Below are positions 9,013-12,545 of a DNA stretch of 12,545 nucleotides, in pieces; the first letter of the stretch is position 1, and each line of letters opens with the position of its first letter. The notes beneath the pieces are model-generated. The model made no database searches. It was given only the letters and a program-made list of their open reading frames with translations, and was not told where the DNA came from. Origin of the DNA: Betaproteobacteria bacterium (GTDB taxonomy: Bacteria; Pseudomonadota; Gammaproteobacteria; Burkholderiales; SG8-39); contig SHXL01000068.1 of assembly GCA_009693345.1 (NCBI GenBank), forward strand, positions 1 through 12,545, given 5' to 3'. A program made the position numbers and the translations under genes.

Positions 9013-9756
9013 CTAGAAATCTCCCGCCAGTGCGTTTAGTGCGGCAAGCGCGGCTAGGGCCGCGGTTTCGGTGCGCAGGACTCTTCGCCCCAGGCGCACC
9101 GCCACGAAGCCGGCGCGCGCGAGCAGTTGCTCTTCCGCGGCGCTGAATCCCGCCTCGGGGCCGACGGCGAGGCTGACGGTGCCTTGGATTCGGTCCTGCA
9201 GGCTCTTCAATCCCGAATTTCCTCCAGGCGAAAGAAGCAGGCGCAATGCTGCCGGGGCAGGCGCCCGGCAATAGGCTTCCACGGACATGGCTTCACGCAC
9301 TTCGGGCAGCCGGTTCCTGCCGCACTGCTCGCAGGCGGCGATCGCGATCCGCTTCCAGTGGGCGAGCTTTTTCGCCTCGCGCTCGGCGTTCAGGCGCACT
9401 AACGACTTCGCGGTCAGGATCGGCTGAATCGCAGCGACACCGAGTTCAACGGCTTTCTGGATGGTGAAGTCCATTTTCTCGCCGGAAGAGACGCCTTGCA
9501 CCAGGGTCACCGCGAGCGGTGATTCGCGTTCGAGCGACGAATGTTCCCCGATTTCGACCTCTACATCCTTCTTCCCGATCTTCGCTACGCGCGCCGCGTA
9601 CTCCCCGCCGAGACCATTGAAGATGGCAATCGGCTCGCCCTCGCGCAGGCGCAGCACGCGGGCGGCGTGATGCGCGGCATCTTCAGGCAGTACGAGCTTG
9701 GCCTGCGATTCGAGAGCAGCGTCTACGTAGAGGCGCGGCACGCGCGCGTCCGTCAC
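9013..9756 (-). CDS. rsmE: 16S rRNA m3U1498 methyltransferase
   Basis: The 247-residue product (E. coli RsmE 243) is a SPOUT-family methyltransferase that uses S-adenosylmethionine to methylate N3 of U1498 in 16S rRNA. An N-terminal PUA-like RNA-binding part (RVPRLYVDAAL..HHAARVLRLREGE) precedes the catalytic part: GEKMDFTIQKAVELGV, RIAIAACEQCGRNRLPEV, then the knot motifs LAVGPEAGFSAAEE and LGRRVLRTETAALAAL. The first knot motif is usually GPEGGF; here Ala replaces the second Gly. I chose the GTG at 9756-9754 over an ATG 57 nt upstream, because the protein then begins VTDARVPRLY like its family and the GTG overlaps the preceding stop as GTGA. The stop TAG is followed at once by an in-frame TAA. 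Confidence 0.95.
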   Translation of the reverse strand: MTDARVPRLYVDAALESQAKLVLPEDAAHHAARVLRLREGEPIAIFNGLGGEYAARVAKIGKKDVEVEIGEHSSLERESPLAVTLVQGVSSGEKMDFTIQKAVELGVAAIQPILTAKSLVRLNAEREAKKLAHWKRIAIAACEQCGRNRLPEVREAMSVEAYCRAPAPAALRLLLSPGGNSGLKSLQDRIQGTVSLAVGPEAGFSAAEEQLLARAGFVAVRLGRRVLRTETAALAALAALNALAGDF

Positions 9757-10124
9757 CGCGTGCAGGCCCAGGCGATCAAGTTGCAGCTCGCCGCGTTGTT
9801 CAGTTTGCTGCAACGCCCGAGCGTCTTGGCTTCCGCCTCATCCCGCGTTGCGCCCGAGGCCGCCGCCTGGATTTTCGGGCCGTCTGCGAGCGCGGCGCAG
9901 CCGTTCTTGAACTTGTGAACGACCTCGCACTTGCCGTGGCCGCATTGCTTCAATGCCTCCACATTCGCGTCGCGCGCCCGCGCGTAGTTGTAGCCAACGC
10001 CCCAGGACTGGCTCGCGCGGTGATAGGTGATGGCGCCGAAGCGGTTCGGGACGGCGGATTGCTTTGCAGCCTGAACAGGAAATATCAGGAGAAAGGCGAA
10101 AAGAATGGCAACACTGCGCATCAT
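9753..10124 (-). CDS. Small secreted Cys-rich protein, DUF4189-like
   Basis: This is a 123-residue protein with a clear signal peptide: MMRSVAILFAFLLIFPVQAA, with cleavage likely after VQA or VQAA. The mature part (about 100 residues) contains WGVGYNYARARDANVEALKQC and six cysteines (QCGHGKC, NGC, GRC, ASC, WAC), fitting up to three disulfides in the periplasm or outside the cell. The WGV..Y..A..A...A...C pattern resembles DUF4189, whose function is unknown to me. The start is taken at the ATG 10124-10122, overlapping the upstream stop as TAATG. An ATG one codon later (10121-10119) is equally possible, and a 24-nt longer start at 10148 would spoil the signal peptide. It overlaps rsmE by 4 nt, so it is embedded in the operon. 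No function can be assigned. Confidence 0.8.
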   Translation of the reverse strand: MMRSVAILFAFLLIFPVQAAKQSAVPNRFGAITYHRASQSWGVGYNYARARDANVEALKQCGHGKCEVVHKFKNGCAALADGPKIQAAASGATRDEAEAKTLGRCSKLNNAASCNLIAWACTR

Positions 10125-11647
10125 TACATCGTGGCGCCGAGCACCCATGGCGCGAACTCGTCTTCGCCGTAGCCGAACAATTCGGATTTGGACTTCTTGC
10201 CCGAGGCCGTCTCGAGCACCAGATCGAAAAACCTGCGCCCCGCCTGCTCGACGGATTCCTTGCCGTCGATGATCGTGCCGCAGTTGATGTCCATGTCCTC
10301 TTCCTGGTGCTCCCAGAGCGCGGTATTGGTGGCGAGCTTGAGCGAGGGCGCCGGCTTGCAGCCGTAGGCCGAGCCGCGGCCGGTGGTGAAGCAGATCAGG
10401 TTGGCGCCGCCGGCGACCTGGCCCGTGGCCGACACCGGGTCGTAGCCCGGCGTGTCCATGTAGACGAAGCCCTTCGCCGTCGCCGGCTCGGCGTACTCGA
10501 GCACCTGGACCAGGTTGGTGGTGCCGCCCTTGGCGACTGCGCCGAGGGATTTCTCCAGGATCGTCGTCAGCCCGCCCGCCTTGTTGCCGGGCGAAGGATT
10601 GTTGTTCATTTCATTGCCGTTGCGGCGGGTGTAGTCCTCCCACCACTTGATGCGCGAGATCAGCTTCTCGCCGACCTCGCGGGAAACGGCACGGCGCGTG
10701 AGCAGGTGCTCGGCGCCGTAGATTTCCGGCGTCTCCGAAAGGATCGCCGTGCCGCCGTGGCGTACCAGCGTGTCCACAGTCGCGCCGAGTGCCGGATTGG
10801 CGCTGATGCCGGAATAGCCGTCCGAGCCGCCGCACTGCAGGCCGAGCGTCAGATGGCTTGCCGGCACCGTCTCGCGCTTCACCCGGTTCGCATCCCCAAG
10901 AACCGCCTCGATGCGGGCGACGCCCTCACGGATCGCCTTTGAGGTGCCGCCCTTTTCCTGGATGGTGTAGGCGTGCAGCTTGTCGTGGCGCTTTAGGTTC
11001 TGCGTCGAAAGCAGGCTGTTGATCTGGTTCGCCTCGCAGCCCAGGCCCACGACCTGCACGGCGAAGAAATTCGGGTGGCGCGCATAACCCGACATGGTCC
11101 GGCGCAGCACGTCGATCGCCTCGCCGTCGGATGCCATGCCGCATCCGGATTTATGAGTAAGGGCCACAACGCCGTCGACGTTGGGGTAGGCGTCCAGCCG
11201 GTTCTCGAAATGCCGCGCGATCGCCCGCGCGACCGTCGCCGAGCAGTTCACACTGGTCAGGATGCCGATGTAGTTGCGCGTCGCGACGCGGCCGTCGGCA
11301 CGCACGATGCCTTGGAATGTTGCAGGGTTTTGAATGAAATCCGTCTTAACGCAGGACTGAGAAAATGCGTAATCCCTTTCAAAATCTCCCATCGCCAGGT
11401 TTTGCACGTGGACATGCTCCCCGGCGCGGATGTCGCGCGTGGCGAAACCGATGATCTGGTTGTAGCGCCGCACCGGCTGCCCGGTTTTCACCTCGCGCAC
11501 CGCGACCTTGTGTCCCGCGGGCACGCGCGCGGCGACGGCGATGTTGCCTTCCTTGACCAGGGTGGTCCCGGCCGCCAGATCGAGGCGTGCAATGACGACG
11601 TCGTCGGCAGGGTGGAGGCGGATGGTGAGGTCGGCGGCCTGCAGCAT
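10124..11647 (-). CDS. Altronate/galactarate dehydratase family protein (UxaA/GarD-like)
   Basis: The 507-residue product is full length for the family (E. coli UxaA 495, GarD 523). These iron-dependent enzymes remove water from sugar acids to give 2-keto-3-deoxy acids. An N-terminal SAF-like domain (about 1-90; HPADDVVIARLDLAAGT, GHKVAV, IRAGEHVHVQNL) is followed by the catalytic region, with conserved cysteine motifs in SVNCSATVARA, KSGCGM, GLGCEAN, LQCGGSDGYSGISANPALG, YGCKPAPS and DINCGTII, and ENPSPGNK-type NNNPSPGNKAGG. The start is fixed by AGGAG 5 nt upstream. It follows the pdxA2-like gene by 19 nt, which suggests a joint sugar-acid pathway. Substrate (altronate, galactarate or another aldonate/aldarate) cannot be decided from sequence. 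Bases 11318-11400, a variable linker, are less GC-rich than the rest. Confidence 0.88.
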   Translation of the reverse strand: MLQAADLTIRLHPADDVVIARLDLAAGTTLVKEGNIAVAARVPAGHKVAVREVKTGQPVRRYNQIIGFATRDIRAGEHVHVQNLAMGDFERDYAFSQSCVKTDFIQNPATFQGIVRADGRVATRNYIGILTSVNCSATVARAIARHFENRLDAYPNVDGVVALTHKSGCGMASDGEAIDVLRRTMSGYARHPNFFAVQVVGLGCEANQINSLLSTQNLKRHDKLHAYTIQEKGGTSKAIREGVARIEAVLGDANRVKRETVPASHLTLGLQCGGSDGYSGISANPALGATVDTLVRHGGTAILSETPEIYGAEHLLTRRAVSREVGEKLISRIKWWEDYTRRNGNEMNNNPSPGNKAGGLTTILEKSLGAVAKGGTTNLVQVLEYAEPATAKGFVYMDTPGYDPVSATGQVAGGANLICFTTGRGSAYGCKPAPSLKLATNTALWEHQEEDMDINCGTIIDGKESVEQAGRRFFDLVLETASGKKSKSELFGYGEDEFAPWVLGATM

Positions 11648-11652
11648 GGATT

Positions 11653-11657
11653 CTCCT
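11653..11657 (-). promoter_or_regulatory. Shine-Dalgarno of the altronate dehydratase-family gene
   Basis: AGGAG on the minus strand lies 5 nt before the ATG at 11647-11645, inside the 19-nt gap after the pdxA2-like gene. It is the only strong ribosome-binding site visible within the minus-strand run. Confidence 0.8.
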
Positions 11658-11666
11658 GGATCAATC

Positions 11667-12545
11667 TTAGCGCGGCGCCAGCGCCGCGGCGTACTTCAAG
11701 GCCTCCAGCATGCTTTGCTCGTCCGCCTTGCCGGTGCCGGCAATGTCGAACGCGGTGCCATGGTCTACCGAGGTGCGCACGATCGGCAGGCCGGCGGTGA
11801 CGTTTACCCCGTATTCCAGCCCCATCGCCTTGACCGGCCCGTGGCCCTGATCGTGGTACATCGCGACCACCAGGTCGAAATCGCCGCGCGCCGCACGGTA
11901 GAGCAGCGCATCCGCAGGATAGGGCCCCTCCACGTTCCAGCCGCGCGTGCGCGCGACGGCGATTGCCGGGGCGATCTTTATCTCCTCTTCGCCGCGCCCG
12001 AACAGGCCGCCTTCGCCGGCGTGCGGGTTGATGCCGCAGACGCCGATGCGCGGGTCCTTCGTGCCCGCCCGGATCATCAGTTCGCGCCCGCGCGCGATGG
12101 TGCGCTCGATCAGCCCGGCGTCGATCCGCTCGATCGAGTCGATGAGGCCCATGTGCGCGGTGACGTGGATGATGCGCAGTTTCGGTGAAAACAGTGTCAA
12201 CGAAACCTCGGGCGTGCCGGTAAGTGCAGCCAGAATCTCGGTGTGCCCGGGGAAGCGGTGTCCGGCGGCATTCAGCGCCTCCTTGTTGATCGGCGCGGTG
12301 CAGATGGCGCCAATCTCGCCCGCAAGCGCGAGCTTCACCGCCAGTTCGATGTACCGGTAGGCCGCCTCTCCGGCGGTCGCCGAAACTTTGCCGTAAGGGA
12401 TATCGGAGGAAAGCAGGGAGAGATCCAGCAGGTCCACTGTGCCTGGCTTGAACTTTGCATTTCTTGCATCTGAAACGGGAAGAATTTTCAGCTTCAACTT
12501 CAAAATCGCTTTCGCCCTTTCCAGTTGCCGCGCATCTCCGATGAC
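11667..12545 (-). CDS. pdxA: PdxA-family 4-phosphate dehydrogenase, PdxA2-like, 5' end outside window
   Basis: An open frame from the right edge gives 292 residues beginning VIGDARQLERAKAILKLKLK. The family is about 330 residues, so roughly the first 40 are missing. A TTG at 12503 is not the start, because homology continues upstream of it. Metal-binding histidines are visible in VTAHMGLID, NPHAGEGGLFG and MYHDQGHGPVK, and RTSVDHGTAFDIAGTGKAD is the C-terminal signature. PdxA oxidises 4-phosphohydroxy-L-threonine for vitamin B6. PdxA2 paralogues oxidise and decarboxylate D-threonate/D-erythronate 4-phosphate to dihydroxyacetone phosphate. HDQGHGPVK, rather than the HDQGLPVLK of E. coli PdxA, plus the neighbouring sugar-acid dehydratase point to PdxA2. 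The family is certain and the PdxA2 subtype is an inference. Confidence 0.9.
   Translation of the reverse strand, partial: VIGDARQLERAKAILKLKLKILPVSDARNAKFKPGTVDLLDLSLLSSDIPYGKVSATAGEAAYRYIELAVKLALAGEIGAICTAPINKEALNAAGHRFPGHTEILAALTGTPEVSLTLFSPKLRIIHVTAHMGLIDSIERIDAGLIERTIARGRELMIRAGTKDPRIGVCGINPHAGEGGLFGRGEEEIKIAPAIAVARTRGWNVEGPYPADALLYRAARGDFDLVVAMYHDQGHGPVKAMGLEYGVNVTAGLPIVRTSVDHGTAFDIAGTGKADEQSMLEALKYAAALAPR

Noticed and set aside
7789..9039. 416-codon plus-strand frame opposite argA
   Set aside because: It is an Arg/Ala/Gln-rich shadow of argA codons. argA is conserved along its full length.

Overview
The window is ordinary-looking chromosome from a GC-rich (roughly 60-65 % by eye) proteobacterium, most likely a betaproteobacterium. 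The evidence is the protein set: a homodimeric-type pyruvate dehydrogenase E1 (AceE), a dihydrolipoamide dehydrogenase with its own N-terminal lipoyl domain, a fused AAK-GNAT N-acetylglutamate synthase, a betaproteobacterial-style YggX, and folD beside prlC. I cannot assign a genus. I see no mobile element, CRISPR array, tRNA or rRNA gene.

Layout. (1) Positions 1-996, minus strand: the first 46 codons of prlC (oligopeptidase A, running off the left edge), overlapped by the end of folD. (2) A 33-nt divergent gap at 997-1029. (3) Positions 1030-7405, plus strand: aceE-aceF-lpdA-rpiA, with every junction overlapping or abutting (ATGA, TAG|ATG, GTGA). This encodes all three subunits of the pyruvate dehydrogenase complex plus ribose-5-phosphate isomerase. 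(4) Positions 7402-12545, minus strand, convergent with rpiA: in transcription order a 5'-truncated pdxA2-type dehydrogenase, an altronate/galactarate dehydratase-family gene, a small secreted DUF4189-like protein, rsmE, argA and yggX. These are packed with gaps of 19 nt or less and probably form one operon.

How the genes work together. AceE decarboxylates pyruvate, AceF carries and transfers the acetyl group to CoA, and Lpd reoxidises the lipoyl arms with NAD+. AceF and Lpd each have one lipoyl domain, and the two are nearly identical. RpiA (pentose phosphate pathway) and FolD (one-carbon folate) are central-metabolism neighbours. The minus-strand run joins an apparent sugar-acid catabolic pair (pdxA2-like and uxaA/garD-like) to housekeeping genes for 16S rRNA methylation, arginine synthesis and iron handling.

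The window is extremely compact. By my boundaries only about 70 nt (33+3+15+19) lie outside coding sequence, so there is no gene-free stretch over 300 bases. I found no convincing undescribed system. The observations most worth a second look are the paired lipoyl domains, a 46-nt island of about 15 % GC inside rpiA, the sugar-acid pair leading a housekeeping operon, and the shared promoter/leader region of folD and aceE.
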